64,000 nucleotides of DNA from Enterobacter vonholyi (lineage in GTDB: Bacteria > Pseudomonadota > Gammaproteobacteria > Enterobacterales > Enterobacteriaceae). The notes below the pieces were generated by a model. The model was given only the letters and a program-made list of their open reading frames with translations. It was not told the DNA's origin and ran no database searches. The stretch spans positions 124,001-188,000 of the forward strand of contig NZ_VTUC01000001.1 of assembly GCF_008364555.1 (NCBI RefSeq), written 5' to 3'. Positions 8,740 through 19,062 of this stretch are shown here, in pieces; within the stretch, counting starts at the first letter, position 1; each line of letters begins with the position of its first letter. A program made the position numbers and the translations under genes.

Positions 8740-10989
8740 ATGAATAAGAAGATTCACTCTCTGGCCTTGCTGGTCAATTTAGGGATTTACGGCGTCGCGC
8801 TGCCCGCTCTGGCAGACGACAACACCGCCTCTGCGCAGCACGAAGACACGATGGTGATCACCGCCGCCGAGCAGAATCTGCAGGCGCCGGGGGTATCGAC
8901 CATCACCGCCGATGAGATCCGCAAAAACCCGCCCGCGCGGGACGTGGCGGAAATCATCCGCACCATGCCGGGCGTTAACCTGACCGGTAACTCCACCAGC
9001 GGCCAGCGCGGGAATAACCGTCAGATTGATATCCGCGGCATGGGGCCAGAAAACACCCTGATCCTGATCGACGGCAAGCCGGTGACCAGCCGTAACTCCA
9101 TCCGTCTGGGCTGGCGCGGCGAGCGCGACACCCGCGGCGATACCGGCTGGGTGCCGCCGGAGATGATCGAGCGCATCGAAGTGATCCGCGGTCCGGCCGC
9201 CGCGCGCTACGGCAACGGCGCGGCAGGCGGCGTAGTGAACATCATCACCAAAAAATTCGACGACCAGTGGCACGGATCCTGGAACACCTACCTGAATGCG
9301 CCTGAGCACAAGGATGAAGGTTCCACCAAACGCACCAACTTCAGCCTGAGCGGCCCGCTGGGCGGCGACTTCAGCTTCCGCATGTTCGGTAACCTGGACA
9401 AAACCCAGGCCGACGCGTGGGACATCAACCAGGGTCACCAGTCTGACCGAACCGGTGCCTACGCCGACACGCTGCCCGCGGGCCGTGAAGGGGTGGAAAA
9501 TAAAGACATCAACGGCGTGGTGCGCTGGGACTTTGCGCCGATGCAGTCCCTGGAATTTGAGGCGGGCTACAGCCGTCAGAATAACCTCTACGCCGGTGAT
9601 ACCCAGAACACCAACAACGACAACAGCTCCAGCGGCCTGGTGAAGAAGAACTACGGCAAAGAGACCAACCGTATCTATCGCCAGAACTTCGCGGTGACCT
9701 GGAACGGCGGCTGGGATAACGGCATCACGACCAGCAACTGGGCACAGTACGAGCACACCCGCAACTCCCGTCTGGGCGAAGGGCTGGCGGGCGGTCTGGA
9801 AGGCCTGTTCAACAGTAATAAATTCACCGACACCGATCTGGCCGACGTGATGCTGCACAGTGAAATCAACCTGCCGATTGATTTCCTCGTTAACCAGAAC
9901 CTGACGCTGGGCACCGAGTGGAACCAGCAGCGTATGAAGGACTCCACCTCCTTCACGCAAACCCAGCAGGGCGGCATCATTCCGGGCATGAGCAACGACC
10001 GCAGCCCGTACACCTCGGCAGAGATTTTCTCGCTGTTCGCCGAGAACAACATGGAGCTGACCGACAGCACCATGCTGACCCCTGCCCTGCGCTTCGACCA
10101 TCACACCATCGTCGGCAACAACTGGAGCCCGTCACTTAACCTGTCGCAGGGTCTGGGGGATGACTTCACGCTGAAGATGGGGATCGCCCGCGCCTACAAA
10201 GCGCCGAGCCTGTACCAGACCAACCCGAACTACCTGCTCTACAGTAAAGGTCAGGGCTGCTACGCCAGCTCCGACGGCGTGGGCTGCTACATGATGGGTA
10301 ACGACGACCTTAAGGCCGAAACCAGCATCAACAAAGAGATTGGCCTGGAGTGGAAACGCGACGGCTGGCTGGCGGGCGTGACCTGGTTCCGTAACGACTA
10401 CCGCGACAAGATCGAAGCGGGCTACGCGCCGATCGGTCACACCTCGTCCGGTAAAGTGAAGACGGATATCTACCAGTGGGAAAACGTACCGAAGGCGGTG
10501 GTCGAGGGGCTGGAAGGCTCCCTGAACGTACCGGTCAGCGACACCATTAACTGGACCAACAATATTACATACATGCTGCAGAGCAAGAACAAGGAGACCG
10601 GCGATCGTCTGTCGATTATTCCAGAGTACACGCTGAACTCGACCCTGAGCTGGCAGGTTCATCAGGACGTGTCGCTCCAGTCGACCTTTACCTGGTACGG
10701 CAAGCAGCAGCCGAAGAAGTACAACTACAAAGGTCAGCCTGTGACCGGGTCTGAAAAAGACGAGGTCAGTCCGTACAGCATCGTTGGCCTTAGCGCGACC
10801 TGGGACATGACCAAAAATGTCAGCCTGACCGGCGGCGTGGATAACGTCTTCGACAAGCGCCAGTGGCGTGCGGGTAATGCCCAGACGACCGGGAACGCCA
10901 CCACCGGCGCGTATATGTACGGCGCGGGGGCTTATACCTATAATGAGCCAGGCCGCACGTGGTATATGAGCGTAAATACGCGATTCTGA
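8740..10989 (+). CDS. fepA: TonB-dependent ferric enterobactin receptor FepA
   Basis: FepA is the outer-membrane 22-strand barrel that takes up ferric enterobactin with TonB energy. The 749-residue precursor has a signal peptide (MNKKIHSLALLVNLGIYGVA to about residue 26), a TonB box DTMVITA near residue 38, the plug domain with QIDIRGMGPENTLILIDGKPV, then the barrel ending in the aromatic C-terminus WYMSVNTRF. The ATG at 8740 matches the E. coli start MNKKIHSLALLVNLGIYG; a frame open from 8698 adds 14 residues that would spoil the signal peptide. It is divergent from fes and followed by entD on the same strand. Confidence 0.97.
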   Translation: MNKKIHSLALLVNLGIYGVALPALADDNTASAQHEDTMVITAAEQNLQAPGVSTITADEIRKNPPARDVAEIIRTMPGVNLTGNSTSGQRGNNRQIDIRGMGPENTLILIDGKPVTSRNSIRLGWRGERDTRGDTGWVPPEMIERIEVIRGPAAARYGNGAAGGVVNIITKKFDDQWHGSWNTYLNAPEHKDEGSTKRTNFSLSGPLGGDFSFRMFGNLDKTQADAWDINQGHQSDRTGAYADTLPAGREGVENKDINGVVRWDFAPMQSLEFEAGYSRQNNLYAGDTQNTNNDNSSSGLVKKNYGKETNRIYRQNFAVTWNGGWDNGITTSNWAQYEHTRNSRLGEGLAGGLEGLFNSNKFTDTDLADVMLHSEINLPIDFLVNQNLTLGTEWNQQRMKDSTSFTQTQQGGIIPGMSNDRSPYTSAEIFSLFAENNMELTDSTMLTPALRFDHHTIVGNNWSPSLNLSQGLGDDFTLKMGIARAYKAPSLYQTNPNYLLYSKGQGCYASSDGVGCYMMGNDDLKAETSINKEIGLEWKRDGWLAGVTWFRNDYRDKIEAGYAPIGHTSSGKVKTDIYQWENVPKAVVEGLEGSLNVPVSDTINWTNNITYMLQSKNKETGDRLSIIPEYTLNSTLSWQVHQDVSLQSTFTWYGKQQPKKYNYKGQPVTGSEKDEVSPYSIVGLSATWDMTKNVSLTGGVDNVFDKRQWRAGNAQTTGNATTGAYMYGAGAYTYNEPGRTWYMSVNTRF

Positions 10990-11006
10990 TAAAGGCAACA
11001 ACGCCT

Positions 11007-11027
11007 CCCTCTCCCTGTGGGAGAGGG
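11007..11027. repeat. CCCTCTCCC/GGGAGAGGG hairpin repeat
   Basis: A 9-base stem CCCTCTCCC with loop TGT and complement GGGAGAGGG is followed by CTGGGTGAGGGC. It sits between fepA and entD. The same hairpin family recurs at 17768-17791 and twice at 55262-55348. It is a dispersed intergenic repeat that may act as a transcript end or processing hairpin; no T tract follows here. Confidence 0.7.
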
Positions 11028-11074
11028 CTGGGTGAGGGCATCAGGCCGCACTATTTATTGATAGAGGGGAAACC

Positions 11075-11722
11075 ATGCACACCACCCACCGCACGTTCAT
11101 TCTCGCCGGCCATACCGTACACCACGTCACCTTCGACCCAACCACCTTCACAGACGCCGATCTTCTCTGGCTCCCCCATCACGCAGAGCTTTCAAAAGCC
11201 GGACGCAAACGCAAAGCCGAGCATCTGGCAGGCCGCATTGCCGCCGCACATGCCTTACCTGAGCACACCGTCCCCGGCATCGGCCCCAGCGGTGAACCGC
11301 TCTGGCCGGAAGGCGTCTCAGGGAGCATCACCCACAGCGGCACGCAGGCGATTGCGGTTGCCGTGCGTTATCCAGACGCGCTTGTGGGTATTGATTGCGA
11401 AGCCATTCTTCCTGACCGTGAAGCCCGAGAAATCCAGGACGGCATCATTAATGCACAGGAAGCGATGTGCCTGACGCGCTCGGGCTACCCCTTTGCGCTG
11501 GCGTTGACGCTTGCATTCAGCGCCAAAGAAAGTTTGTTTAAGGCGTTCTTTCCGCAGGTGAAGACTTTTATGGGGTTTGAGTGGGCGAGAGTCACAGAGT
11601 TAACGGAAAAAACAATCACGCTGGCGCTTTCGCACCCGGCTGGAGACTATCCTGAGGGTAAACGCTTCACCCTCATCTGGCAGAATAATGATACGAGCGT
11701 GTGGACACTGCTAAAAGCCTGA
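11075..11722 (+). CDS. entD: Enterobactin synthase 4'-phosphopantetheinyl transferase EntD
   Basis: EntD attaches the phosphopantetheine arm to the carrier domains of EntB and EntF. The 215-residue protein carries the Sfp-type marks: SITHSG near residue 90, the magnesium-binding VGIDCE near 110, and FSAKESLFKAFF near 150. It lies 85 bases behind fepA on the same strand, as in E. coli, with GAGGGGAA before its ATG. The hairpin repeat at 11007 between the genes may reduce read-through from fepA. Confidence 0.93.
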   Translation: MHTTHRTFILAGHTVHHVTFDPTTFTDADLLWLPHHAELSKAGRKRKAEHLAGRIAAAHALPEHTVPGIGPSGEPLWPEGVSGSITHSGTQAIAVAVRYPDALVGIDCEAILPDREAREIQDGIINAQEAMCLTRSGYPFALALTLAFSAKESLFKAFFPQVKTFMGFEWARVTELTEKTITLALSHPAGDYPEGKRFTLIWQNNDTSVWTLLKA

Positions 11723-11792
11723 TGGCGCAACGCTTATCAGGCCTACAGTAAAGCGGTTTGTAGGCCGGGTAAGCGCAGTGCCACCCGGCATG
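11717..11792. repeat. REP element pair after entD
   Basis: Two inverted REP-like units (CTGATGGCGCAACGCTTATCAGGCC, then GGCCGGGTAAGCGCAGTGCCACCCGG) lie between the convergent entD and betT; the first overlaps the entD stop codon at 11720-11722. It probably protects or ends transcripts from both sides. Confidence 0.8.
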
Positions 11793-11833
11793 AGGACAGC
11801 GGCGATGCCTTTATACGTTCTTCAGATCAAGGC

Positions 11834-13867
11834 TCAAACATCCGGGAACATCACGCTATTACCCGGCGCTTCCCTGTGAAGATGGATAAAGTTCAGGTGC
11901 CGTTCATACTGATCCAGGATGTCGGTAATCACCTGCTCCTTGCTGTAGTCCATCAAATCATTCCCCTGGCTTCCTTCCAGCAGGAAGGTCTCCAGCCGGT
12001 AGTAGGTCGACTTCCCGCTGCGCGCCCGGTAGGTAAACCCGGGCACCGAGTACTGCTGCGGCCAGATCTGGTAGACAAAGTTCTGCTCGTCGCCCATGTG
12101 CACCAGCAGATCCAGGTGCCCCAGGGTCTCGCCCTCCTCCGGCGGCAGATTTTTGAGCTCCACGTAGGCGCCACGCAGCTTAAGCTCCTGCGCCACCTCT
12201 TCCATCGCAGGGAAGCAGACGGTCTCCATCATCTGTTTGGTGTAGCGCGTGCCCGGGTAATTCATCAGGCGCGACAGGCGTTTCTTCCAGCTCAGCCTGT
12301 CCTGCGCCCCCATCGGACGCGGCGCGGTGTCGCGGCTGGCGCTGACGCGGCGGTAGTCTTCCACCTTGAGCGATTTATACAGCCCGGCCATGACAAAGAA
12401 GATGACGAAGCTGAACGGCAGCCCCATGATCACCGTGGTGTTCTGCAGCGCCGAGATGCCGTTGGTCATTAGCATGCCGAGCGTCAGCAGGCCGATGGCG
12501 ACGGACCAGAAGATGCGCAGCCAGTTCGGCGCGTCGCTGTTGATGTCTTTGAGCTTCGAGGTGAAGTTGCCCAGCACCAGCGCACCGGAGTCCGCCGAGG
12601 TGACGTAAAACAGCAGGCCGGTGATGGTCGCCACGGAGGCGCTAAAGGTAAACGCCGGGTACTGCGCCAGCAGGCTGTAGAAGCCGCGCTCCGGGTGCGC
12701 CATCGCTTCCTGCGCGAAGGTTGCATTGCCGTGGATGATCTCGTGCAGCGCGCTGTTGCCGAAAATCGACAGCCACAGCAGGGTAAAGGTGAACGGGATA
12801 ATCAGCGTGCCCATTACGAACTGACGAATGGTGCGGCCACGCGAAATGCGCGCGAGGAACAGGCCGACAAACGGCGACCACGCGACCCACCACGCCCAGA
12901 AGAACAGCGTCCAGTTGTTCATCCACTCCACCGGGCGGTCAAAGGCGAAGCTGTTCAGCGTCATGCCCATAAAGCGGTTCACGTAGTCGCCCACGTTCAG
13001 CACTAAGGCATTGAGCAGGAATGAGGTATCCCCCATAAACAGCACGAACAGGATCAGGCCCAGCGCCAGCGCCACGTTCAGCTCGGAGAGCACGCGGATG
13101 CCTTTATCGACGCCCGACGTCACCGAAATGGTGGCGATAATGACGGAGAGCGCAATCAGCGCCGCTTTCGCCGCCATCGAGTCCGGAATATCAAACAGCA
13201 CGCTCAGCCCGTAGTTGAGCTGCACCACGCCGATCCCGAGCGTTGTCGCGATGCCGAAGATGGTGCCGATCACTGCCGCAATGTCGACGCTGTGGCCAAT
13301 CGGGCCGTTAATCTTTTTACCGAAGATCGGGTAGAGCGCAGAGCGGATGGTGAGGGGTAAATTATAACGATAGCTAAAGTATCCCAGCGCCATGCCCATC
13401 AGGGCGTACATCGACCAGCCCGTCAGTCCGTAGTGGAAGAGCGTCCAGACCATCGCCTGGCGCGCGGCCTCCATCGTCTGCCCTGCCCCTTCCGGCGGCT
13501 GCATATACTGCGTGACCGGTTCCGCCACGGAGAAGAACATCAGGTCGATGCCGATGCCTGCGGCAAACAGCATTGCGGCCCAGCTCAGCAGGCTGAACTC
13601 GGGCTTGGACTGCTCAGGCCCGAGCTTTACCGAACCAAAGCGCGAGCAGGCAATGCAGACCACGAAGACAATATAGAGCGTCGCCGCCAGCAGGTAGTAC
13701 CAGCCGAAGGTCTTCGACACCCAGTTCAGGGTGCGCCCAATCCACTCGGCAGAAAAATCACGAAAGAAGATCGTCGTCAGGGAAAACAACAAAATCAGCC
13801 CGGCGGACGTATAAAAAACGACCGGGTTGATTTTGTCTTTTTCTCTGTCCTGTGAAAGGTCTGTCAT
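11834..13867 (-). CDS. betT: High-affinity choline transporter BetT (BCCT family)
   Basis: BetT imports choline with the proton motive force for conversion to glycine betaine under osmotic stress. The 677-residue protein starts MTDLSQDREKDKINPVVFYT, has about 12 membrane helices in the first ~500 residues, including the BCCT signature with the tryptophan-rich NNWTLFFWAWWVAWSPFVGLF near residue 325, and a long hydrophilic C-terminal domain (~505-677) linked in BetT to osmotic activation. It is divergent from betIBA, as in E. coli, and nearly identical to that protein by eye. Confidence 0.96.
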   Translation of the reverse strand: MTDLSQDREKDKINPVVFYTSAGLILLFSLTTIFFRDFSAEWIGRTLNWVSKTFGWYYLLAATLYIVFVVCIACSRFGSVKLGPEQSKPEFSLLSWAAMLFAAGIGIDLMFFSVAEPVTQYMQPPEGAGQTMEAARQAMVWTLFHYGLTGWSMYALMGMALGYFSYRYNLPLTIRSALYPIFGKKINGPIGHSVDIAAVIGTIFGIATTLGIGVVQLNYGLSVLFDIPDSMAAKAALIALSVIIATISVTSGVDKGIRVLSELNVALALGLILFVLFMGDTSFLLNALVLNVGDYVNRFMGMTLNSFAFDRPVEWMNNWTLFFWAWWVAWSPFVGLFLARISRGRTIRQFVMGTLIIPFTFTLLWLSIFGNSALHEIIHGNATFAQEAMAHPERGFYSLLAQYPAFTFSASVATITGLLFYVTSADSGALVLGNFTSKLKDINSDAPNWLRIFWSVAIGLLTLGMLMTNGISALQNTTVIMGLPFSFVIFFVMAGLYKSLKVEDYRRVSASRDTAPRPMGAQDRLSWKKRLSRLMNYPGTRYTKQMMETVCFPAMEEVAQELKLRGAYVELKNLPPEEGETLGHLDLLVHMGDEQNFVYQIWPQQYSVPGFTYRARSGKSTYYRLETFLLEGSQGNDLMDYSKEQVITDILDQYERHLNFIHLHREAPGNSVMFPDV

Positions 13868-13928
13868 CCAGTATCCTCACTGTTTTTGTAACTATTAAAA
13901 TCCAAATCCGCAACAATTAAGACACATT

Positions 13929-13951
13929 TTATATTGAACGTCCAATCAAAA
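13929..13951. promoter_or_regulatory. Probable BetI operator in the betT-betI region
   Basis: TTATATTGAACGTCCAATCAAA lies midway between the divergent betT and betI starts and contains the partial dyad ATTG-AACGTC-CAAT. In E. coli BetI protects a site in the equivalent spot with this sequence, as I recall it. Choline relief of BetI repression on both sides is inferred by homology. Confidence 0.65.
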
Positions 13952-13995
13952 ACCGCTTTAATGTATAACCAAAGCTGATGAATGGAGTGGCAACA

Positions 13996-14583
13996 ATGCC
14001 CAAAGTGGGGATGCAGCCGATCCGGCGCAGGCAGCTTATCGACGCCACGCTGGAAGCAATAAATGAAGTGGGAATGCATGACGCGACGATCGCGCAGATC
14101 GCCCGTCGGGCGGGCGTTTCCACGGGGATCATCAGTCACTACTTCAAAGACAAAAACGGTCTGCTGGAAGCGACCATGCGCGACATCACCGGCCAGCTGC
14201 GCGACGCGGTTTTGAGCCGCCTGCACGCCCTGCCGAACGGCAGCGCGGAGCAGCGTCTGCAGGCGATTGTCGGCGGCAATTTTGATGAAACCCAGACCAG
14301 CGGCGCGGCAATGAAGGCCTGGCTGGCCTTCTGGGCGAGCAGCATGCACCAGCCGATGCTCTACCGCCTGCAGCAGGTGAGCAGCCGCCGCCTGCTGTCG
14401 AACCTGGTGTACGAGTTCCGCCGCGAGCTTCCGCGCGAACAGGCCCAGGAGGCGGGCTACGGCCTGGCGGCGCTGATCGACGGGCTGTGGCTGCGCGCCG
14501 CGCTGAGTGGCAAACCGCTGGATAAGACCCAGGCCCAGTCACTGACCAGCCACTTTATCAGCCAGCATTTACCGACCGAATAA
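13996..14583 (+). CDS. betI: Choline-responsive TetR-type repressor BetI
   Basis: BetI represses betT and betIBA in the absence of choline. The 195-residue protein has the TetR helix-turn-helix at residues ~27-50 ([20 protein letters not shown]) and a C-terminal ligand-binding half. The ATG at 13996 gives the E. coli-type start [20 protein letters not shown]; an ATG six codons upstream at 13978 is in frame but is not used in the homologue. betB follows 13 bases downstream. Confidence 0.95.
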   Translation: MPKVGMQPIRRRQLIDATLEAINEVGMHDATIAQIARRAGVSTGIISHYFKDKNGLLEATMRDITGQLRDAVLSRLHALPNGSAEQRLQAIVGGNFDETQTSGAAMKAWLAFWASSMHQPMLYRLQQVSSRRLLSNLVYEFRRELPREQAQEAGYGLAALIDGLWLRAALSGKPLDKTQAQSLTSHFISQHLPTE

Positions 14584-14596
14584 CCGAGGAGAATTT

Positions 14597-16069
14597 ATGT
14601 CCCGAATGGCAGAACAGCAGCTTTATATCAATGGTGGTTATACATCGGCCACCAGCGGTCGCACCTTCGAGACCATCAACCCGGCCAACGGTGAAGTCCT
14701 GGCGACCGTACAGGCCGCCGGGCGCGAGGACGTCGATCGCGCCGTAGAAAGCGCAACGCGCGGGCAAAAAGTCTGGGCGGCGATGACCGCCATGGAGCGC
14801 TCGCGCATCCTGCGTCGCGCCGTTGGTATCCTGCGCGAGCGCAACGACGAGCTGGCGAAGCTGGAAACCCTCGACACCGGTAAAGCGTATTCCGAAACCT
14901 CAACCGTCGACATTGTCACCGGCGCGGACGTGCTGGAGTACTACGCGGGGCTGATCCCGGCGCTGGAAGGCAGCCAGATCCCGCTGCGTGAGACCTCGTT
15001 CGTCTACACCCGCCGCGAGCCGCTGGGCGTGGTGGCGGGCATCGGCGCGTGGAACTACCCGATCCAGATAGCCCTGTGGAAATCCGCCCCGGCGCTGGCG
15101 GCGGGCAACGCAATGATCTTCAAGCCGAGCGAAGTGACCCCGCTCACCGCCCTGAAGCTTGCAGAGATCTACACCGAAGCGGGCGTTCCGGACGGCGTGT
15201 TTAACGTCCTGCCGGGCGTGGGCGCGGAGACCGGCCAGTACCTGACCGAGCATCCGGGCATCGCCAAAGTCTCCTTTACCGGCGGCGTCGCCAGCGGAAA
15301 AAAAGTGATGGCCAACTCGGCGGCCTCGTCCCTGAAAGAGGTGACGATGGAGCTGGGCGGCAAATCGCCGCTGATTATTTTTGACGATGCGGATCTCGAT
15401 CTCGCGGCGGACATCGCCATGATGGCCAACTTCTTCAGCTCCGGCCAGGTGTGTACCAACGGCACCCGCGTGTTTGTTCCGGCTAAGTTCAAAGCCGCGT
15501 TTGAGCAGAAAATCGTTGAGCGCGTGGGCCGCATCCGCGCGGGCGATCTGTTCGATGAAACCACCAACTTTGGTCCGATGGTCAGCTTCCCGCACCGCGA
15601 CAGCGTGATGCGCTACATCGCCAAAGGCAAAGAGGAAGGCGCGCGCGTACTGTGCGGCGGCGACATGCTGAAGGGCGAAGGCTTCGATAACGGCGCGTGG
15701 GTAGCCCCGACCGTGTTCACCGACTGCACTGACGAAATGACCATCGTGCGCGAAGAGATCTTCGGCCCGGTGATGTCCATCCTGACCTATGACACCGATG
15801 AAGAAGCGATTCGCCGCGCCAACGATACCGACTACGGTCTGGCGGCGGGCATCGTCACGACAGACCTGAACCGCGCCCACGGCGCCATTCATCAGCTCGA
15901 AGCGGGCATCTGCTGGATCAACACCTGGGGTGAATCCGCCGCAGAGATGCCGGTCGGCGGCTACAAGCACTCCGGCATTGGTCGCGAGAACGGCGTGATG
16001 ACGCTGCAGAGCTACACCCAGGTGAAGTCCATCCAGGTTGAGATGGGTAAATTCCAGTCCATATTTTAA
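14597..16069 (+). CDS. betB: Betaine aldehyde dehydrogenase BetB
   Basis: BetB oxidises betaine aldehyde to glycine betaine with NAD(P)+. The 490-residue enzyme shows the aldehyde dehydrogenase marks: the GAWNYP substrate/cofactor loop near residue 150, the catalytic glutamate in MELGGKSP near 252 and the catalytic cysteine in SSGQVCTNG near 286. A clear GAGGAG precedes the ATG. It is the middle gene of betIBA, with betA starting 13 bases later. Confidence 0.97.
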   Translation: MSRMAEQQLYINGGYTSATSGRTFETINPANGEVLATVQAAGREDVDRAVESATRGQKVWAAMTAMERSRILRRAVGILRERNDELAKLETLDTGKAYSETSTVDIVTGADVLEYYAGLIPALEGSQIPLRETSFVYTRREPLGVVAGIGAWNYPIQIALWKSAPALAAGNAMIFKPSEVTPLTALKLAEIYTEAGVPDGVFNVLPGVGAETGQYLTEHPGIAKVSFTGGVASGKKVMANSAASSLKEVTMELGGKSPLIIFDDADLDLAADIAMMANFFSSGQVCTNGTRVFVPAKFKAAFEQKIVERVGRIRAGDLFDETTNFGPMVSFPHRDSVMRYIAKGKEEGARVLCGGDMLKGEGFDNGAWVAPTVFTDCTDEMTIVREEIFGPVMSILTYDTDEEAIRRANDTDYGLAAGIVTTDLNRAHGAIHQLEAGICWINTWGESAAEMPVGGYKHSGIGRENGVMTLQSYTQVKSIQVEMGKFQSIF

Positions 16070-16082
16070 CCGGGAGGTTTAT

Positions 16083-17747
16083 TTGCAATTTGACTACATC
16101 ATTATCGGGGCCGGCTCTGCCGGCAACGTGCTGGCTACACGACTGACTGAAGATCCGAACACCACCGTCCTGCTGCTTGAGGCAGGCGGGCCGGACTACC
16201 GCTTTGACTTCCGCACCCAGATGCCCGCCGCGCTGGCGTTCCCGCTGCAGGGCAAGCGCTACAACTGGGCGTACGAAACCGAGCCAGAGCCGTACATGAA
16301 CAACCGCCGCATGGAGTGCGGTCGCGGCAAAGGGCTGGGCGGCTCGTCGCTGATCAACGGCATGTGCTACATCCGCGGTAACGCGATGGACCTCGACCAC
16401 TGGGCGAAAGAGCCGGGTCTGGAGCACTGGAGCTACCTCAACTGCCTGCCCTACTACCGCAAGGCAGAGACGCGCGACGTGGGGCCGAACGACTACCACG
16501 GCGGCGATGGTCCGGTGAGCGTCACCACCTCGAAGCCTGGCGTGAACCCGCTGTTTGAGGCGATGGTGGAAGCGGGCGTGCAGGCGGGCTATCCGCGCAC
16601 CGACGATCTCAACGGCTATCAGCAGGAAGGCTTCGGCCCGATGGACCGCACGGTCACGCCGCAGGGCCGACGCGCCAGCACCGCGCGCGGCTATCTGGAT
16701 CAGGCGAAACCCCGTCCGAATCTGACCATCCGCACCCACGCCATGACCGATCGCATTCTGTTTGACGGCAAGCGCGCCGTGGGCGTCGAGTGGCTGGAGG
16801 GCGAAAGCACCATTCCGTCCAAAGCAACGGCGAAGAAAGAAGTGCTGCTGAGCGCCGGGGCGATTGCCTCCCCGCAGATCCTCCAGCGCTCCGGCGTGGG
16901 CAATGCTGACCTGCTGAAGCAGTTTGATATCCCGCTGGTGCACGACCTGCCCGGCGTGGGGGAAAATCTGCAGGATCACCTGGAGATGTACCTCCAGTAT
17001 GAATGCAAAGAGCCGGTCTCTCTCTACCCTGCCCTGCAGTGGTGGAACCAGCCGAAGATTGGCGCCGAGTGGCTGTTTGGCGGCACCGGCGTGGGCGCGA
17101 GCAACCACTTCGAAGCGGGCGGGTTTATCCGCAGCCGCGAGGAGTTCGAGTGGCCGAACATTCAGTACCACTTCCTGCCGGTGGCGATTAACTACAACGG
17201 CTCGAACGCGGTGAAAGAGCACGGCTTCCAGTGCCACGTTGGCTCCATGCGCTCCCCGAGCCGTGGGCACGTGCGCATTAAGTCGCGCGATCCGCACCAG
17301 CATCCGGCGATCCTGTTCAACTATATGTCCCACGAGCAGGACTGGCAGGAGTTCCGCGACGCGATCCGCATCACCCGCGAGATCATGCACCAGCCCGCGC
17401 TGGACAAGTACCGCGGCCGTGAAATCAGTCCGGGTATTGACTGCCAGACCGACGAGCAGCTGGACGAGTTCGTGCGTAACCACGCCGAAACCGCGTTCCA
17501 CCCGTGCGGCACCTGCAAGATGGGTTACGACGAGATGGCGGTAGTCGACGGCGAAGGCCGCGTTCACGGGCTGGAAGGGCTGCGCGTGGTGGATGCGTCG
17601 ATTATGCCGCAGATCATCACCGGCAACCTGAACGCCACCACTATTATGATCGGCGAAAAGATTGCCGACGCCATTCGCGGGCGCGAGCCGCTGGCGAAGA
17701 GCACGGCTGCGTATTATGTGGCGAACGGGGCGCCGGTTCGCCGCTGA
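16083..17747 (+). CDS. betA: Choline dehydrogenase BetA
   Basis: BetA is the membrane-associated FAD enzyme that oxidises choline to betaine aldehyde. The 554-residue protein starts with the FAD-binding [17 protein letters not shown], has the GMC oxidoreductase signature [20 protein letters not shown] near residue 80 and the C-terminal HPCGTCKMG near 475 with the active-site histidine. The start is a TTG at 16083 directly after GGGAGGTTTA; this matches E. coli [14 protein letters not shown]. An upstream ATG at 16038 would overlap the end of betB and lacks support. Confidence 0.95.
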   Translation: MQFDYIIIGAGSAGNVLATRLTEDPNTTVLLLEAGGPDYRFDFRTQMPAALAFPLQGKRYNWAYETEPEPYMNNRRMECGRGKGLGGSSLINGMCYIRGNAMDLDHWAKEPGLEHWSYLNCLPYYRKAETRDVGPNDYHGGDGPVSVTTSKPGVNPLFEAMVEAGVQAGYPRTDDLNGYQQEGFGPMDRTVTPQGRRASTARGYLDQAKPRPNLTIRTHAMTDRILFDGKRAVGVEWLEGESTIPSKATAKKEVLLSAGAIASPQILQRSGVGNADLLKQFDIPLVHDLPGVGENLQDHLEMYLQYECKEPVSLYPALQWWNQPKIGAEWLFGGTGVGASNHFEAGGFIRSREEFEWPNIQYHFLPVAINYNGSNAVKEHGFQCHVGSMRSPSRGHVRIKSRDPHQHPAILFNYMSHEQDWQEFRDAIRITREIMHQPALDKYRGREISPGIDCQTDEQLDEFVRNHAETAFHPCGTCKMGYDEMAVVDGEGRVHGLEGLRVVDASIMPQIITGNLNATTIMIGEKIADAIRGREPLAKSTAAYYVANGAPVRR

Positions 17748-17767
17748 GGATATTTCCCCTCACCCGA

Positions 17768-17791
17768 GCCCTCTCCCTCAAGGGAGAGGGC
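17768..17791 (+). terminator. Hairpin repeat at the end of betIBA
   Basis: GCCCTCTCCCT-CA-AGGGAGAGGGC is a perfect 11-base stem starting 21 bases after the betA stop. It belongs to the same repeat family as 11007-11027. It is followed by ATTTATCTT rather than a strong T run, and a longer run of T comes 25 bases later, so it could end or stabilise the bet transcript. Confidence 0.55.
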
Positions 17792-17897
17792 ATTTATCTT
17801 CCCACCCCAAATTTTTTTATTTTCCTGCATCCAGTTTCCACCCTCCCCTCGTATATGCATATGTGAGCAACCCCTTTGCTCCCTAATCCGAGGAAAG

Positions 17898-18464
17898 ATG
17901 ATGAAAAAGCTAACCCGTGTTGCATTCGTAACCAGCGCTTTACTCTTCTGTGCAGGCGCATCAGCAGCCATGACGTCAGGCTCCGTGATGGTGGGCGGAG
18001 CGGAAATGTACCCGAGCAAAAATATTGTTGAAAACGCCGTGAACTCGAAAGATCACACCACGCTGGTGGCCGCCGTCAAAGCGGCCGGGCTGGTGGATAC
18101 GCTTCAGAGCAAAGGGCCATTCACCGTCTTTGCGCCGACCAATGCGGCGTTTGCAAAATTGCCTGCCGGCACCGTCGAGAACCTGGTCAAACCCGAAAAC
18201 AAAGCCACGCTCACCAGCATCCTGACCTATCACGTGGTCGCCGGTAATTACGATATGAAAGCGCTGGAGCAGAAAATTAAACAGGGCGGCGGCCGCGCGG
18301 AGCTGAAGACCGTTAACGGTCAGCCGCTGTGGATCATGAGCAACGGCCCGCACAATATTCAGCTTAAGGATGGTAAAGGTAATGTGGCGAACATTAGCAC
18401 TTATGACGTTCATCAAAAAAACGGCGTGATCGATGTGATTGATACCGTCCTGATGCCTAAGTAG
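17898..18464 (+). CDS. Exported fasciclin-domain protein
   Basis: The 188-residue product has a Sec signal peptide (MMKKLTRVAFVTSALLFCAGASA, cleavage near residue 23) and one fasciclin (FAS1) domain from about residue 45 to the end. The two FAS1 motifs are visible: FTVFAPTNAAFAKLP near residue 75 and the YHVVAG ... NGVIDVIDTVLMP block at the end. FAS1 domains mediate adhesion or protein contacts in the envelope; no enzyme activity is implied. GAGGAAAG precedes a tandem ATG ATG start. It lies 43 bases upstream of an ECF sigma factor gene and its anti-sigma gene, so it is likely their target. Confidence 0.88.
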   Translation: MMKKLTRVAFVTSALLFCAGASAAMTSGSVMVGGAEMYPSKNIVENAVNSKDHTTLVAAVKAAGLVDTLQSKGPFTVFAPTNAAFAKLPAGTVENLVKPENKATLTSILTYHVVAGNYDMKALEQKIKQGGGRAELKTVNGQPLWIMSNGPHNIQLKDGKGNVANISTYDVHQKNGVIDVIDTVLMPK

Positions 18465-18507
18465 TTGTCTATACTTCGGAAGTGTGACGTTGCCTTCCGG
18501 GAATAAT

Positions 18508-19062
18508 ATGGATAACGCGCTGGCTGAACAGCAGCTGAAATTAATGCAGGCGGTCGCAAACGGCGATCGCCGTGCATTTGAACAACTTTATCGACTCACA
18601 TCGCCACACCTGTTTGCCGTCGCGCTGCGCATGCTGCACGACCGCGCATGGGCAGAAGAGATCCTTCACGACTGTTTTATCACCGTCTGGAGTAAAGCTG
18701 AAACCTACAACGCTGCACTGAGCTCCCCGATGACCTGGCTTACGCATATTGTGCGCAACCGGTGTATCGACTGGCTGCGCAGCGGGCAAACGCGGGCTGC
18801 CGACCGCGAGACGCCGTATAACGAAGCGCTTTTGCCTTGCGAGAACGATGAGCAGAATAACTGGCACGACGATGGGCAGGCAGCACGGCTCAGGCAGTGT
18901 CTCGAACATTTAAGCAGCGAGCAGCGCCAGAGCATTACGCTCGCCTACTATCAGGGAATGTCTCACAGCGACATTGCCGACTGGCTCCAGCAGCCTCTTG
19001 GCTCGGTGAAAAGCTGGATACGTCGGGCAATGGACCATCTTCGGGAGTGTGTCGGGCTATGA
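18508..19062 (+). CDS. ECF RNA polymerase sigma factor, SigK-like
   Basis: The 184-residue protein has both ECF regions: sigma-2 (EQLYRLTSPHLFAVALRML ... ILHDCFITVWSKA ... PMTWLTHIVRNRCIDWLR, residues ~20-95) and sigma-4 (LSSEQRQSITLAYYQGMSHSDIAD ... SVKSWIRRAMDHLREC, ~130-180). The ATG at 18508 (MDNALAEQQ) is preferred to a GTG at 18484 because GGGAA precedes it. The stop overlaps the anti-sigma start by 4 bases. Linkage to a fasciclin protein and an RskA-like protein points to the SigK subgroup; that subgroup call is inference. Confidence 0.88.
   Translation: MDNALAEQQLKLMQAVANGDRRAFEQLYRLTSPHLFAVALRMLHDRAWAEEILHDCFITVWSKAETYNAALSSPMTWLTHIVRNRCIDWLRSGQTRAADRETPYNEALLPCENDEQNNWHDDGQAARLRQCLEHLSSEQRQSITLAYYQGMSHSDIADWLQQPLGSVKSWIRRAMDHLRECVGL

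Noticed and set aside
8596..8757. Longer N-terminus for Fes from ATG 8757
   Set aside because: It would read through the Fur box and across the fepA start, and its residues do not match Fes.
8779..10104. A 441-codon frame on the minus strand opposite fepA
   Set aside because: It is antisense to a well-conserved receptor gene and has a compositionally skewed product.
15918..17567. A 549-codon open frame on the minus strand opposite betB and betA
   Set aside because: It is an antisense shadow caused by codon bias in betBA; no ribosome site or recognisable domain was seen.
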